Below are positions 42,121 through 51,008 of a DNA stretch of 64,000 nucleotides, piece by piece. Within the stretch, counting starts at the first letter, position 1; each line of letters begins with the position of its first letter. Position numbers and translations under genes: made by a program. Source of the stretch: Clostridia bacterium (GTDB taxonomy: Bacteria; Bacillota; Clostridia; RUG12999); assembly GCA_017467445.1 (NCBI GenBank), contig JAFTSG010000016.1:34286-98285 (forward strand), given 5' to 3'. The notes beneath the pieces were generated by a model that was not told the origin of the DNA, searched no databases, and was given only the letters and a program-made list of their open reading frames with translations.

Positions 42121-42382
42121 TTTTGTTTTTTCTTTCTCTATACACCTGCCATAAAACCCACGGCAATTTAATTGTTATATAAATTGCAATTCCAATAAAT
42201 TTAAACGGGGCAATAATAAATCTTAATTTCCACAACCAATACGATAAACGGTACATACTAACTGTGCGTTTCCACTGCCCACACCCCTCACACAAATTTA
42301 ATTCCTCTGACATAATGTATTTTATTGCAGGCTCTTTAGTTTCGTTTATTCTGTTCAAACATTCCAAACAAAATTCAGCCAT
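42107..42382 (-). CDS. small zinc-finger membrane protein, unknown
   Basis: 91 residues. An N-terminal four-Cys zinc site (MAEFCLECLNR... LCEGCGQWKR, residues 5-40) is followed by a basic, Trp/Tyr-rich linker and one or two hydrophobic helices (about 53-80, FIIAPFKFIGIAIYITIKLPWVLW), ending in a Lys/Arg tail. Similar small proteins recur in clostridial genomes, from memory; function unknown. Start is at MAEFC, 5 nt after GGGGGAG. Lies in a small insertion next to tRNA-Pro. Confidence 0.75.
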   Translation of the reverse strand: MAEFCLECLNRINETKEPAIKYIMSEELNLCEGCGQWKRTVSMYRLSYWLWKLRFIIAPFKFIGIAIYITIKLPWVLWQVYRERKNKKDIQ

Positions 42383-42503
42383 AATTACTCCCCCACAAAT
42401 ATATTTTTTATTTATTATACCACATTGCTTTTCAATCGCAATACATTTGCAATGCATACACATTGTATTTATTTACATATAATTGTATTGCAGAGGTGAT
42501 TGT

Positions 42504-42674
42504 ATGAAAAAGTTTAAAATTCCGTCCGTTCCACCTACAACAAACAAATGTATAAGATTTCCAAACAACGTAATTGAAGATGTTGAAAAAGCAATAAAAG
42601 GAAAGAATTGCACTTTTACAGCTTTTGTTGTTGAAGCCGTAAGGGTCGCTTTAGAAAACATTAAAGAAGATTAA
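42504..42674 (+). CDS. small ribbon-helix-helix-like protein, unknown
   Basis: 56 residues: MKKFKIPSVPPTTNKCIRFPNNVIEDVEKAI... An extended strand (KCIRFP) is followed by two helices (NNVIEDVEKAIKG, FTAFVVEAVRVALENI), the layout of a ribbon-helix-helix (CopG/Arc) DNA-binding protein. AGAGGTG lies 5 nt before the ATG. The intergenic region in front carries repeated CAATGCAT/CATTGTAT words that could be its operator. Followed after 25 bp by an XRE gene. Confidence 0.7.
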   Translation: MKKFKIPSVPPTTNKCIRFPNNVIEDVEKAIKGKNCTFTAFVVEAVRVALENIKED

Positions 42675-42699
42675 CAAAAAAGACATTCTAGAGGAATTT

Positions 42700-42924
42700 A
42701 TGAATATAAATTACGAAAGACAGGTAGGAGAAAACATAAGAAAATTGAGAAAAGCTCATAGTCTTACCCAAGAGCTGTTAGCGGCTAAATTACAGGTTTC
42801 GGGATGTGACATTACACGCAGTGCTTTAGCTAAAATTGAAGTAGGTCAGAGGCATCTGTATCCAGACGAATTAAAAGCACTCAAACAAATATTAAATGTA
42901 TCATATGAAAACATTTTGGATTAA
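42700..42924 (+). CDS. XRE-family transcriptional regulator
   Basis: 74-residue single-domain Cro/C1-type helix-turn-helix protein: VGENIRKLRKAHSLTQELLAAKLQVSG (residues 9-35), then RSALAKIEVGQRHLYPDELKALKQIL. AGAGG lies before the ATG. Pairing of a ribbon-helix-helix protein with an XRE protein suggests a control module left by a mobile element, but no toxin or integrase is present. Confidence 0.88.
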   Translation: MNINYERQVGENIRKLRKAHSLTQELLAAKLQVSGCDITRSALAKIEVGQRHLYPDELKALKQILNVSYENILD

Positions 42925-42946
42925 AGACATCCTATCGGATGTCTTT
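42923..42946 (+). terminator. terminator of the XRE gene (copy 2 of a flanking hairpin)
   Basis: Stem AAAGACATCC/GGATGTCTTT, loop TATC, T run. Copy of the hairpin at 42099. Confidence 0.85.
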
Positions 42947-42958
42947 TTTATTTAATAA

Positions 42959-42987
42959 TTGAATTCTTATTTTATTAGTGATATAAT
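42959..42987 (+). promoter_or_regulatory. promoter of the DMT transporter gene
   Basis: TTGAAT, 17-bp spacer, TATAAT. Confidence 0.65.
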
Positions 42988-43020
42988 AGTTTTCGACATT
43001 TTTCTTTTTGGGGAGGAATT

Positions 43021-43893
43021 ATGAAAACTAAAGCTTTTATATACATAGTCCTGACAGGGATTTTATGGGGCATGTCGGGTCTTTTTGTGCACGCACTTAC
43101 ACCATTTGGATTTTCGTCCTTACAGATGACTGCCATGCGTGGCGGCATTGCGGCAATTTGTTTTTTATTTTACGCCCTTATTCACGACAGAAGTATATTT
43201 AAAATAAGCATATCCGAGCTTATCCTTTTTGCTTTAAGCGGACTTGGCATATTCGGTACGGCAAGCTGCTATTTTGCATCTATGCAGGCGTCGGGCGTAT
43301 CTACCGCCGTTGTACTTATGTACACCGCCCCCATTTTTGTTATGGCATATTCGGTGGCGTTCCTTGGCGAAAAGCTTACACCGAAAAAGCTGATTGCGGT
43401 GATTTTTATGCTTATCGGCTGTGTGCTTGTTTCGGGAATAATAGGCGGACATAATTTTAATTTGTGGGGTATTCTTTTAGGGCTTATGTCAGGAATTTCC
43501 TACAGCGCATACAACATATTTACAAAAATACAGATGCGCCGCGGATGCCGTCCCCTTTCCGCAACGCTGTACTGTTTTATTTTTATGGGCGCACTTGCCA
43601 TTGCAGTATCTGACCCCTTACAAATGGTGCAGTTTACAATGGCAAACCCACTTAAAACAATTCCGCTTATGCTTGGACTGGGCATTTTTACAGCCGTTCT
43701 TCCCTATTTATTATACACGCTTGCCCTCCGCGAGCTGCCTGTTGGCACGGCATCTGCTATGAGTATTGTAGAGCCGATGTCCGCATGCATTTTCAGCATT
43801 ACCCTGCTTGGTGAAAAGCTTGCATTTCTTCCTGCCTGCGGTATTATTCTTATACTTTGTGCAGTAATTTTACTTTCAAAAACAAGCGAATGA
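43021..43893 (+). CDS. EamA/DMT family transporter
   Basis: 290-residue membrane protein with ten predicted helices made of two EamA repeats (about residues 7-135 and 148-285). The second repeat ends with the family pattern GTASAMSIVEPMSACIFSI. Members export amino acids or metabolites; the substrate here is unknown. GGGGAGG precedes the ATG. Ends at a bidirectional terminator. Confidence 0.93.
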   Translation: MKTKAFIYIVLTGILWGMSGLFVHALTPFGFSSLQMTAMRGGIAAICFLFYALIHDRSIFKISISELILFALSGLGIFGTASCYFASMQASGVSTAVVLMYTAPIFVMAYSVAFLGEKLTPKKLIAVIFMLIGCVLVSGIIGGHNFNLWGILLGLMSGISYSAYNIFTKIQMRRGCRPLSATLYCFIFMGALAIAVSDPLQMVQFTMANPLKTIPLMLGLGIFTAVLPYLLYTLALRELPVGTASAMSIVEPMSACIFSITLLGEKLAFLPACGIILILCAVILLSKTSE

Positions 43894-43917
43894 AAAAGCA
43901 CCCTTTCGGGTGCTTTT
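43894..43917. terminator. bidirectional terminator
   Basis: Perfect stem AAAAGCACCC/GGGTGCTTTT, loop TTTC; between convergent DMT transporter and dipeptidase genes. Same stem as at 23102. Confidence 0.88.
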
Positions 43918-44807
43918 CATATTTTGTTTATTACATCAAGCATATTTTTATACATTATCATTTCTGACTGCGTTTTGCCGTATTCCTTTTCAAGTGCTTT
44001 TTCAAGATTTTTCAAATCCCCCGTTCCCGAAAGACCGTCGGGTGCATATTCAATTCCGTCAAAATCACTTCCGATACCTACTCCTTTTCCCGCCGACAGA
44101 TTTATAAAATAATCCATATGGCGAAGAACGTCCGTTACATTGGCGGTTTTTGTACCGTTTAAAAACATTGTATAAAAGTTTATTCCAACGCCGCCGCCCG
44201 TGAGCATTATTGCACGGAACATATCTTCTGTTAAATTGCGTTCATTATTGCAAAGTGCACGAGCGCAGGAATGACTCGAAATGACAGGCCCTTTTGCTTT
44301 TTTCAGCACATCCCAGAAGCTTTCGTCATTAAGATGCGCCGCATCCACAATCATATGACTTCTTTCAAGAAACGAAAGAACTTCTTTTCCGAAGGGTTTC
44401 AGTCCGCCCGATGCGCCGCATCCCGATGCAAGTTCATTTTTGCCGTTCCAGGTAAGTGATGCGCTGCGGACTCCAAGTTCATAAAAGAATTCCATATTTG
44501 TCATTTTACCCTCAAGGCAGTCGCATCCCTCAAGGTGCAAAATTGCCGCTACCTTACCCAATGAGGCAATTTTTTCCGCATCTTTTAGGTTATATACAAT
44601 TTCAATTCTCTCATCTTCCGCTACCGCATTTTTAAATCGGTTAATCACGGCTGCCGCATCTTCAAATGGCGTCGTCGTATCCGTCATAGCGGTGCAGCAG
44701 GCAAATACCTGCACTCCGCCGTCCATATTATACGCCTTTTCAAGAGAAAACTGCCCCTCAAACTGATGGGGCAGAAATATTGTATCGCAGTGTAAATCCA
44801 CAAACAT
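43917..44807 (-). CDS. membrane dipeptidase, peptidase family M19
   Basis: 296-residue zinc amidohydrolase that cleaves dipeptides. Metal ligands: FVDLHCDT at residues 2-9, Glu in AILHLEGCDCL near 93, His in VDAAHLN near 157, SHSCARAL near 178, and GIGSDFDG near 243. Shorter than renal dipeptidase but usual for the Firmicute branch. Lies 9 bp behind metA. Confidence 0.93.
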   Translation of the reverse strand: MFVDLHCDTIFLPHQFEGQFSLEKAYNMDGGVQVFACCTAMTDTTTPFEDAAAVINRFKNAVAEDERIEIVYNLKDAEKIASLGKVAAILHLEGCDCLEGKMTNMEFFYELGVRSASLTWNGKNELASGCGASGGLKPFGKEVLSFLERSHMIVDAAHLNDESFWDVLKKAKGPVISSHSCARALCNNERNLTEDMFRAIMLTGGGVGINFYTMFLNGTKTANVTDVLRHMDYFINLSAGKGVGIGSDFDGIEYAPDGLSGTGDLKNLEKALEKEYGKTQSEMIMYKNMLDVINKI

Positions 44808-44816
44808 AAAATCACC

Positions 44817-45734
44817 TTATTTGATTTTGTTTATATCATACGGAGTTTCCTGATATACGAAATAGTTAAGCCAGTTAGTGTAAAGAAGATGTGCGTGCGC
44901 ACGCCACGTTACCGGCGGATTTTTGCTTACTTTATTATTAGGATAATAGTTGTAAGGCATATCAATATCAAGCCCCTTATCCACGTCACGCATATATTCA
45001 AGATGCAGGGTTTCCGCATCGTATTCTGCGTGGCCTGTAACAAAAATCTGTTTGCCGCCTTTTGTGGTTACAATATACACGCCCGCCATATCGCTTTCCG
45101 CCTGAATGGAAAGTTCAGGCACCTTTTCGATATCCTCTCGGCGCACCTCGGTATGTCTTGAATGAGGTGCTAAAAACTTCTCGTCATATCCGCGAAGAAG
45201 TTTTGTGTTTTTTCTTACAACCTTATGTTCAAAAATACCGAACATTTTCTTTTCAAGCGGGTATTTCGGCACACCGTAATGGTGGTACATTGCCGCCTGT
45301 GCCGCCCAGCAGATATGGAGTGTACTTGTAACGTTTTTTACTGTCCAGTCCATTATTTCAGTAAGCTCCGGCCAGTAATCAACGTATTCAAATTCCATAT
45401 TTTCAACGGGTGCACCCGTTATTATCATACCGTCGTATTTATTTTCTTTAACTTCATCAAAGGTTTTATAAAAAGAAAGAAGATGTTCTTTTGATGTGTT
45501 TTTTGATTGGTGTGATGCCGTATGAATAAGGTCAATTTCCACCTGCAACGGTGTGTTACTTAACATACGAAGCAGCTGTGTTTCTGTAACAACCTTTGTA
45601 GGCATAAGATTAAGTATTAAAATTTTAAGGGGACGGATGTCCTGTTTCATTGCCCTTGTTTGTGTCATTACAAATATATTTTCGTTTGTAAGCACCTTTT
45701 TTGCAGGCAAATCGTTTTGAATTTTAATCGGCAT
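44817..45734 (-). CDS. metA: homoserine O-acetyltransferase (MetA family)
   Basis: 305-residue first enzyme of methionine synthesis. Catalytic Cys in [15 protein letters not shown] (near residue 142), His and Glu in TGHAEYD (near 235). The acyl-CoA selectivity position is Glu in GAPVENMEF (near 111), which in characterised MetA proteins goes with acetyl-CoA rather than succinyl-CoA. No met riboswitch is visible upstream; it is in a chain with the genes before it. Confidence 0.94.
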   Translation of the reverse strand: MPIKIQNDLPAKKVLTNENIFVMTQTRAMKQDIRPLKILILNLMPTKVVTETQLLRMLSNTPLQVEIDLIHTASHQSKNTSKEHLLSFYKTFDEVKENKYDGMIITGAPVENMEFEYVDYWPELTEIMDWTVKNVTSTLHICWAAQAAMYHHYGVPKYPLEKKMFGIFEHKVVRKNTKLLRGYDEKFLAPHSRHTEVRREDIEKVPELSIQAESDMAGVYIVTTKGGKQIFVTGHAEYDAETLHLEYMRDVDKGLDIDMPYNYYPNNKVSKNPPVTWRAHAHLLYTNWLNYFVYQETPYDINKIK

Positions 45735-45749
45735 TTTATTCCCTACTCT

Positions 45750-46352
45750 CTATATTAACTTTATGGATTTCCGAAGTTTGAAATTCCTGATATCGTCCTG
45801 ATTTTCAATTTTTATAAACTCGCTTGCACCGCAGGCACCGCAGCTTACTGTAATTCCGCTTCTGCAAAGACGGAGCGTAAGCTCGCATTTACCGCAGGGG
45901 CAGGCTATTTTGTTATTTACTGCAATATGGTCAATTATTGCAAGTCCCTCTTTCATAACATCGCTTATTTCGGGGATTACATCCGCCGCCATATCGCCCG
46001 TCATTTCATCAAGTGTATCGTCAAGATTCCGAAGTGCATTTTCCACTTTTATTCCGTCGCCTATATAACAGATATCAATTCCGCTTGAATGACACCCGAA
46101 AGCAAGAAGTTCAGATTTAAGAAGCGCACTCTTACTTATTTCGTAATTATGTGTTTCTTCGCATATATAACATTCAACCGACAAAATGTAGTTGCCATTT
46201 CTGCCTTTTTTGATGCACGCAAAGCTTTTGTTGCACACATCGCATATTGATGCGAGGTTATAATTTATTTCAAACGGAGTAAATTCTGTTATTATATTTT
46301 CATTACACACAGGGCATTTTGCGCCGAGTGTTCTGTTTACAGCCAGTATCAA
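45750..46352 (-). CDS. 200-residue zinc-ribbon protein, unknown
   Basis: Three Cys pairs at the N-terminus (CPVCNE at 13-18, CDVCNK at 37-42, CYICEE at 61-66). A fourth, C-terminal set follows (ACPCGKCELTLRL, CGACGA, about 150-180). The middle part (about 85-140) is acidic and helical. It may be a nucleic-acid or protein-binding protein. TTG start overlapping the stop of the glycosylase gene (TTGA), behind GGAGG, so coupled to it. No family recognised. Confidence 0.75.
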   Translation of the reverse strand: MILAVNRTLGAKCPVCNENIITEFTPFEINYNLASICDVCNKSFACIKKGRNGNYILSVECYICEETHNYEISKSALLKSELLAFGCHSSGIDICYIGDGIKVENALRNLDDTLDEMTGDMAADVIPEISDVMKEGLAIIDHIAVNNKIACPCGKCELTLRLCRSGITVSCGACGASEFIKIENQDDIRNFKLRKSIKLI

Positions 46353-47209
46353 TTAAAATCCTCCAATGTAAGTTTATTTTCTCTTGCGTAATAAAACAAA
46401 TATTGCTGTGCAAGTCCGCAATATTTGCCAAAAAGCTTTTCACCTGCTTCGGCAAGGTTTTTTACACCCTCTACCTCGGCAGGATAAAGTGCCGTCATTG
46501 CTTTTTTAATCCATGTATCAACTGGAAATACGTCAAACCTGCCGCACCCGAAAAGGAGTATACAGTCAGCAACCTTATTTCCTATTCCTTTAACTTCAAG
46601 AAGCATATTTCTTGCGGTAGTTATGTCTTCTGTTTCAAGGGCGGCAAAGTCAAGACTTTTGTCGTTTGCTTTTTTTACCGCATCCACAATATACTTTGCG
46701 CGGAACCCCGATTTTATAGGTGCAAGGTCCCCCTCTTCTATGCCAAACAAATCCTGCGGCGAGGGGAATGTATAATATTCCTTACTATCCATATATATTT
46801 TTTTGCCGTAAAGGCGGCAAAAACTTTCCACAATCTGTTTTATACGCGGAATATTGTTGCTTGCCGAAATGATAAACGACACAATCGTTTCCCACGTATC
46901 CTGACGAAGAATACGTATGCCGCTTCCGCAGTCGGTTGCCCGGCGCATAGTATCATCAATGGCAAGAGACTCTCTTATTCCGTCATAATCTCTGTCAATA
47001 TCAAAATATTTTGACCATATTAAATTAAATTCTTGCAAATTCGTGTTATATAGTGTAAAATTATTATTAGTATATGAAACTTTTATAACGCGGCCATGCG
47101 CCACACCTGTAAACGACCCGTCGTTGTTTTTATTCCAGCGGAAACACTGACCGCAATCAAACGTATGCACAGGATTGAAAGAATTTAAGTTTTCCAAAGT
47201 ATACTGCAT
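46349..47209 (-). CDS. 8-oxoguanine DNA glycosylase (OGG family)
   Basis: 286-residue base-excision enzyme of the HhH-GPD superfamily. N-terminal OGG domain (FDCGQCFRWNKN near 18-29). The helix-hairpin-helix is LEVKGIGNKVADCILLFGCGR near residues 203-223 with the catalytic Lys in NKVADC, and the catalytic Asp is in FPVDTWIKK near 228. It removes oxidised guanine and cuts the strand as a lyase. There is no 3' CxxC iron-sulfur motif. Confidence 0.94.
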   Translation of the reverse strand: MQYTLENLNSFNPVHTFDCGQCFRWNKNNDGSFTGVAHGRVIKVSYTNNNFTLYNTNLQEFNLIWSKYFDIDRDYDGIRESLAIDDTMRRATDCGSGIRILRQDTWETIVSFIISASNNIPRIKQIVESFCRLYGKKIYMDSKEYYTFPSPQDLFGIEEGDLAPIKSGFRAKYIVDAVKKANDKSLDFAALETEDITTARNMLLEVKGIGNKVADCILLFGCGRFDVFPVDTWIKKAMTALYPAEVEGVKNLAEAGEKLFGKYCGLAQQYLFYYARENKLTLEDFN

Positions 47210-47288
47210 TATATCACCATAATAATTTTAACAAAAAAAATTCATTATTACAATAGTAAAATAAAATTTATTTGTTTGAGGGATACAT

Positions 47289-47978
47289 ATGAAAGAAAGC
47301 ATTTATACAATACCTGTTACGGACGCGTTTTTGCAGGAAGAAAAATGCCCGTTCTGTTATATCGAAGACAAGCTTGAAAATGAGGCAGTTGAATATGCGC
47401 TCGGTCCATCCATGATGGAACCCGACATCAGGCAGATAAGCAACCGCACAGGATATTGCAGACATCATCTAAAAGCTATGTATGACAAAAACGAACGTCT
47501 CAGCATGGCACTTATGCTTTCAACACACCTTGTCTTTATGAAAGGTGAGCTTGAAAAGGCAAAGATAGAAGGCGGCGGTCTTTTTTCAAAATCAAAAGAC
47601 GATATCTCGGCTTTAGAAGCTTGCTCGTCGTCCTGCGTTATCTGCGAAAAGCTTGAAAAAGCTATGGACAGATACATAAGCAATTTCTGCCATACCTACG
47701 GCAAGGACAAGGAGTTTCGCAAAATTGTGGCAAAATCAAAACCCATCTGTGCACACCACAGTATTATGGTTATAAAAAACGCACCTGTAAATGCAGGCGA
47801 GCTGAAAAAAAATATTCTTTACCGTCTTGGCGAGGCGATGGATAAAAATATAGGCGATATACAAGGATTTATTGATATGTTTGACCACAGAAATTTCGGG
47901 AAAGAGCAGACTGCCGATGTGAAAGAAGCTCTTAAAACCCTGACGAGTTTCCTGCGAGGCAGTGTGGAAAACTATTGA
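47289..47978 (+). CDS. DUF6062 family protein
   Basis: 229 residues starting MKESIYTIPVTDAF. Two Cys/His sets resemble zinc sites: CPFCYIEDKLE at 20 and CRHHLKAMY near 58, then CVICEKLEKAMDRY near 117 and CAHHSIMVIKNA near 153. This paired CxxC...CxxH pattern matches DUF6062 of clostridia, from memory. Function unknown. It overlaps or abuts the Nif3 gene, suggesting a joint transcript with nif3-radC. Confidence 0.82.
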   Translation: MKESIYTIPVTDAFLQEEKCPFCYIEDKLENEAVEYALGPSMMEPDIRQISNRTGYCRHHLKAMYDKNERLSMALMLSTHLVFMKGELEKAKIEGGGLFSKSKDDISALEACSSSCVICEKLEKAMDRYISNFCHTYGKDKEFRKIVAKSKPICAHHSIMVIKNAPVNAGELKKNILYRLGEAMDKNIGDIQGFIDMFDHRNFGKEQTADVKEALKTLTSFLRGSVENY

Positions 47979-47992
47979 TTGGAGATGGCAAT

Positions 47993-48778
47993 ATGATTTT
48001 ACAGGAAATTATTTATAAAATAGAAAGCTTTGCACCTCTTGCAATGGCATGCGATGGCGATAACCCCGGACTTATGTTCGGCAAAAAAGACAAGGAAATA
48101 AGCAAGGTGCTTGTAGCTCTTGATGTTGACCTCGGTGTTATCCGTGAGGCAAAGGAAAAGGATGCTGACCTCATTTTAACGCATCATCCGCTTATGTTTG
48201 ACCCAATAAGACAAATTAATGAAACCACACCTGCAGGACGTTGCCTGCTTGAGCTTGCGGACGGCAATATTGCACTTTACAGTGCACATACAAATCTTGA
48301 TTCTGCTAAAGGCGGGCTTAACGATATATTTGCCGAAAAACTCGGCATTTTGGGTACAAAGCCGATTGAAGTTACTTATACCGACGAAAACGGGATATCC
48401 TACGGCATAGGCAGAGTTGGAACTATTGAAGAGGAAATGACACTTACCGAATTTGCGGCGTTTGTATGCAAAAAGTTTGGCCTTCCGTCCACAAATTTTG
48501 TGGGTGACGGAAATGCAAAAGTAAAAACCGTGGCAGTTTGCAGCGGAAGCGGCGGAAGTCTTCTTTCCGAAGTTTCGGCTGACGTATACGTTACGGGCGA
48601 TATTAAATATTCAAACGCAAGAAATGCGGCGGATAGCGGGCAAAACCTTGTTATTGCAGGGCATTATGAAACCGAAATCTGCGCTATGGAAGTTTTTAAA
48701 GAAATTCTTTCGGACTTACCGCTCGAAGTTATTTTTTCAGAGGCTAACAAAAACGTATTTAATTACACAGAAGGTTGA
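47993..48778 (+). CDS. Nif3-like dinuclear metal-centre protein
   Basis: 261-residue member of the Nif3/YbgI family, probably GTP cyclohydrolase I type 2-like fold forming a toroid with two metals. Ligand motifs: LTHHPLMFDP near 60, AHTNLDSAKGGLND near 94, and GHYETE near 223. The biological substrate is unknown. I start at MILQEI, behind GGAGATGG, because the longer frame lies inside the previous gene. Ends overlapping the radC start region. Confidence 0.93.
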   Translation: MILQEIIYKIESFAPLAMACDGDNPGLMFGKKDKEISKVLVALDVDLGVIREAKEKDADLILTHHPLMFDPIRQINETTPAGRCLLELADGNIALYSAHTNLDSAKGGLNDIFAEKLGILGTKPIEVTYTDENGISYGIGRVGTIEEEMTLTEFAAFVCKKFGLPSTNFVGDGNAKVKTVAVCSGSGGSLLSEVSADVYVTGDIKYSNARNAADSGQNLVIAGHYETEICAMEVFKEILSDLPLEVIFSEANKNVFNYTEG

Positions 48779-48783
48779 TATAT

Positions 48784-49464
48784 ATGGAAAAGAAATATCC
48801 ACACGAAGGGCACAGAAAACGTCTGCGTGACAGATATATGGAGACGGGATTTGACGGATTTGCACCGCACGAGGTGCTGGAACTTGTGCTTCAGGCGGCA
48901 ATTCCCCGCCAGGATACGAAAAAGATAGCATATGAGCTTATTGATACGTTTGGAAATATCAATAACGTTTTTAACGCATCGGTAGAGGAGCTTGCCGCCT
49001 GCAAAGGTATAGGTGAAGGCAGTGCCGTATGGCTACATCTTATTACGGATACCGTGCGATACTGCGATAAACAAAAAATCAAGAAAATAAAAACACTTCG
49101 CACATCTACCGATTTCGGAGAATATGCCGTTCCTCTCTTATCGCATTTGCCGGACGAAACTTTTTATGCCATTGCGCTTGATGCATCGTGTAATATTGTG
49201 CGCTGCGAAAATATGGGTAAGGGAAACAGCGCCGAAGTTCTTGTAAATATACGTCAGCTTGCAACTCTTGCAATAAAAAACAATGCATCTGCAGTTGTGC
49301 TTGCACATAATCATCCATCAGGAATCCTTGAAGCATCTTTTGAGGATATTGAGTTTACGCAAAAAGTAAAGAGCATTTTATCGGCACTTGGTATTATGCT
49401 GCTTGACCATATTATTGTGTCGGACGGCGATTACATAAGCTTTGGTTCAAAAGGATTTATTTAA
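48784..49464 (+). CDS. radC: RadC family JAB/JAMM protein
   Basis: 226-residue protein with an N-terminal UPF0758 helix-hairpin-helix (GHRKRLRDRYMETGFDGFAPHEVLELVL, then ACKGIGEG) and a C-terminal JAMM metal-binding core. The JAMM core reads HNHPSGILEASFED near residues 177-190, giving two His and an Asp. Despite the name, a DNA-repair role is unproven. Start ATG is behind GAAGG. Linked to nif3 and DUF6062. Confidence 0.94.
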   Translation: MEKKYPHEGHRKRLRDRYMETGFDGFAPHEVLELVLQAAIPRQDTKKIAYELIDTFGNINNVFNASVEELAACKGIGEGSAVWLHLITDTVRYCDKQKIKKIKTLRTSTDFGEYAVPLLSHLPDETFYAIALDASCNIVRCENMGKGNSAEVLVNIRQLATLAIKNNASAVVLAHNHPSGILEASFEDIEFTQKVKSILSALGIMLLDHIIVSDGDYISFGSKGFI

Positions 49465-49489
49465 ATGACTTATTTAAGCAGGTGATTTT

Positions 49490-49936
49490 TTGTATTATAT
49501 ATATGCTGCGGCAGGCATACTCCTGACCGCATTTGACCTTATAATAAAACACATTGTAAATACCACAAGGCCGGCGTTTCCTATAATTGACGGCGTGTTT
49601 CATATTACATATGCCCGAAACACCGGCGCCGCATTTAGTATGTTTGCAAGTTTCCCGGAATTTACTACTATTCTTACCTGCGTACTTATCCTGGCGCTTA
49701 TCGGATATATAATATATTCAAAACCGAAAAAGCACCTTGAGCTTACCGCGTTTACACTTATGATTTCGGGCGGAATAGGCAATCTTGTAAACAGGCTTAC
49801 CCTTGGATATGTGGTGGATTTTTTTGATTTCCGCCTTATAAATTTTGCAATTTTCAATACCGCAGACGTATTTATATGTGTCGGTGCGGGCCTGTTTATA
49901 TTAAGCACATTTTTATTCTCCGGCAAGAAAGGCTAA
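49490..49936 (+). CDS. lspA: lipoprotein signal peptidase (signal peptidase II)
   Basis: 148-residue membrane aspartic protease that cuts prolipoproteins at the lipobox. Four helices; family blocks ARNTGAAFSMF (about 41-51), GGIGNLVNRLTLGYVVDFFDF (about 92-112, first catalytic Asp) and NTADVFICVGAG (about 120-131, second Asp). TTG start 5 nt after AGGTG. The gene for the 16.4-17.0 kb lipoprotein in this window is a likely client. Confidence 0.95.
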   Translation: MYYIYAAAGILLTAFDLIIKHIVNTTRPAFPIIDGVFHITYARNTGAAFSMFASFPEFTTILTCVLILALIGYIIYSKPKKHLELTAFTLMISGGIGNLVNRLTLGYVVDFFDFRLINFAIFNTADVFICVGAGLFILSTFLFSGKKG

Positions 49937-49940
49937 AAAT

Positions 49941-50858
49941 ATGAAAATAACAGTAAATGACGCCGCTATAGGCGAAAGAGTGGATAAGTTTTTATCCGCT
50001 GAAACTGAATATACACGCTCGTACATTGCAAAGCTTGCGGATGAGGGGTTTTTATGTGTAAATAGCAAACCCGTCAAGGTAAACTACAAACTCCGCACAG
50101 GCGACGAAATTGAGCTTTCCGTACCCGAACTTCAGCCCTACGAGGTAACGGAAGAGGAAATTCCGCTTGATATTGTGTACGAGGACGAGCATATTCTTGC
50201 AGTAAATAAACCGCAGGGTATGGTGGTGCATCCTGCCGCAGGAAACTATAGCGGCACGCTTGTAAACGCCCTTATGCACCACTGCAAGGGTAGACTTTCC
50301 GGAATTAACGGCATTGCCCGCCCGGGTATTGTACACCGCATTGATAAAGACACAAGCGGTGTTCTTCTTGTTGCAAAAACAAACGCTGCACATCTTCACC
50401 TTGCCGAACAGATAAAGGTTCACAGTGTTACAAGAAAATACGTTGCACTTGTGCACGGCAGATTTAAAGATCCGGAGGGCACGGTTGATGCACCGATTGG
50501 CAGAAACCCAAAAGACCGCAAAAAAATGTGCGTCACCGCCACTAACAGCAAAAATGCAATTACACATTACAAAGTGCTTGAAGAGTTTAAAGGCTACACC
50601 CTTGTTGAGTGCCGCCTTGAAACGGGGCGCACACATCAGATAAGGGTGCATATGAGCCATATAGGGCATCCCGTTGCCGCCGACCCCGTGTATGGTCCTA
50701 AAAAAGACTCTTTAGGTAAGGGCGGACAATTCTTACACGCAAAAATGATTGGGTTTATACATCCTGCAACCGAGCAGTATATGGAGCTTTCTGCCCCGCT
50801 TCCGCAGGAATTTTTGGATATTTTAGACAAATTTCATAAAATGGGAAATATTCTATAG
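49941..50858 (+). CDS. rluD: RluA-family 23S rRNA pseudouridine synthase (RluD-like)
   Basis: 305-residue RNA modification enzyme. N-terminal S4 domain (residues 10-80, GERVDKFLSAETEYTRSYIAKLADEG). Catalytic domain with PGIVHRIDKDTSGVLLVAKT near 128-147 (catalytic Asp in RIDKDTSG), then ETGRTHQIRVHMSHIGHPVAADPVYG near 228. Starts 4 bp after lspA; the pair lspA-rluD before pyrR is the standard Firmicute order. Confidence 0.95.
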   Translation: MKITVNDAAIGERVDKFLSAETEYTRSYIAKLADEGFLCVNSKPVKVNYKLRTGDEIELSVPELQPYEVTEEEIPLDIVYEDEHILAVNKPQGMVVHPAAGNYSGTLVNALMHHCKGRLSGINGIARPGIVHRIDKDTSGVLLVAKTNAAHLHLAEQIKVHSVTRKYVALVHGRFKDPEGTVDAPIGRNPKDRKKMCVTATNSKNAITHYKVLEEFKGYTLVECRLETGRTHQIRVHMSHIGHPVAADPVYGPKKDSLGKGGQFLHAKMIGFIHPATEQYMELSAPLPQEFLDILDKFHKMGNIL

Positions 50859-50884
50859 ACAAATGCATTATTATGGTATATAAT
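50856..50884 (+). promoter_or_regulatory. promoter of the pyr operon
   Basis: TAGACA, 17-bp spacer, TATAAT, overlapping the end of rluD. Confidence 0.75.
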
Positions 50885-50889
50885 ATATG

Positions 50890-50986
50890 TAAGTCTTTAA
50901 ATTGGTACAGAGATGCCGGTAAGATGGTCTATAGGAAAATAATGGGATTACTATGCCGCTTATCTCTGAAGATGGGCGGCTTTTTT
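50890..50986 (+). promoter_or_regulatory. PyrR-type attenuator of the pyr operon
   Basis: Leader with CAGAGATGCCGG (50911-50922), close to the PyrR-binding loop consensus. It can pair with ATCTCTG (50962-50968) as antiterminator. The competing terminator is GCCGC/GCGGC (50955-50980), with inner ATCT/AGAT, followed by TTTTTT. UMP-bound PyrR should favour termination. Confidence 0.8.
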
Positions 50987-51008
50987 AATATCTTGGGAGG
51001 TGCAGAAA

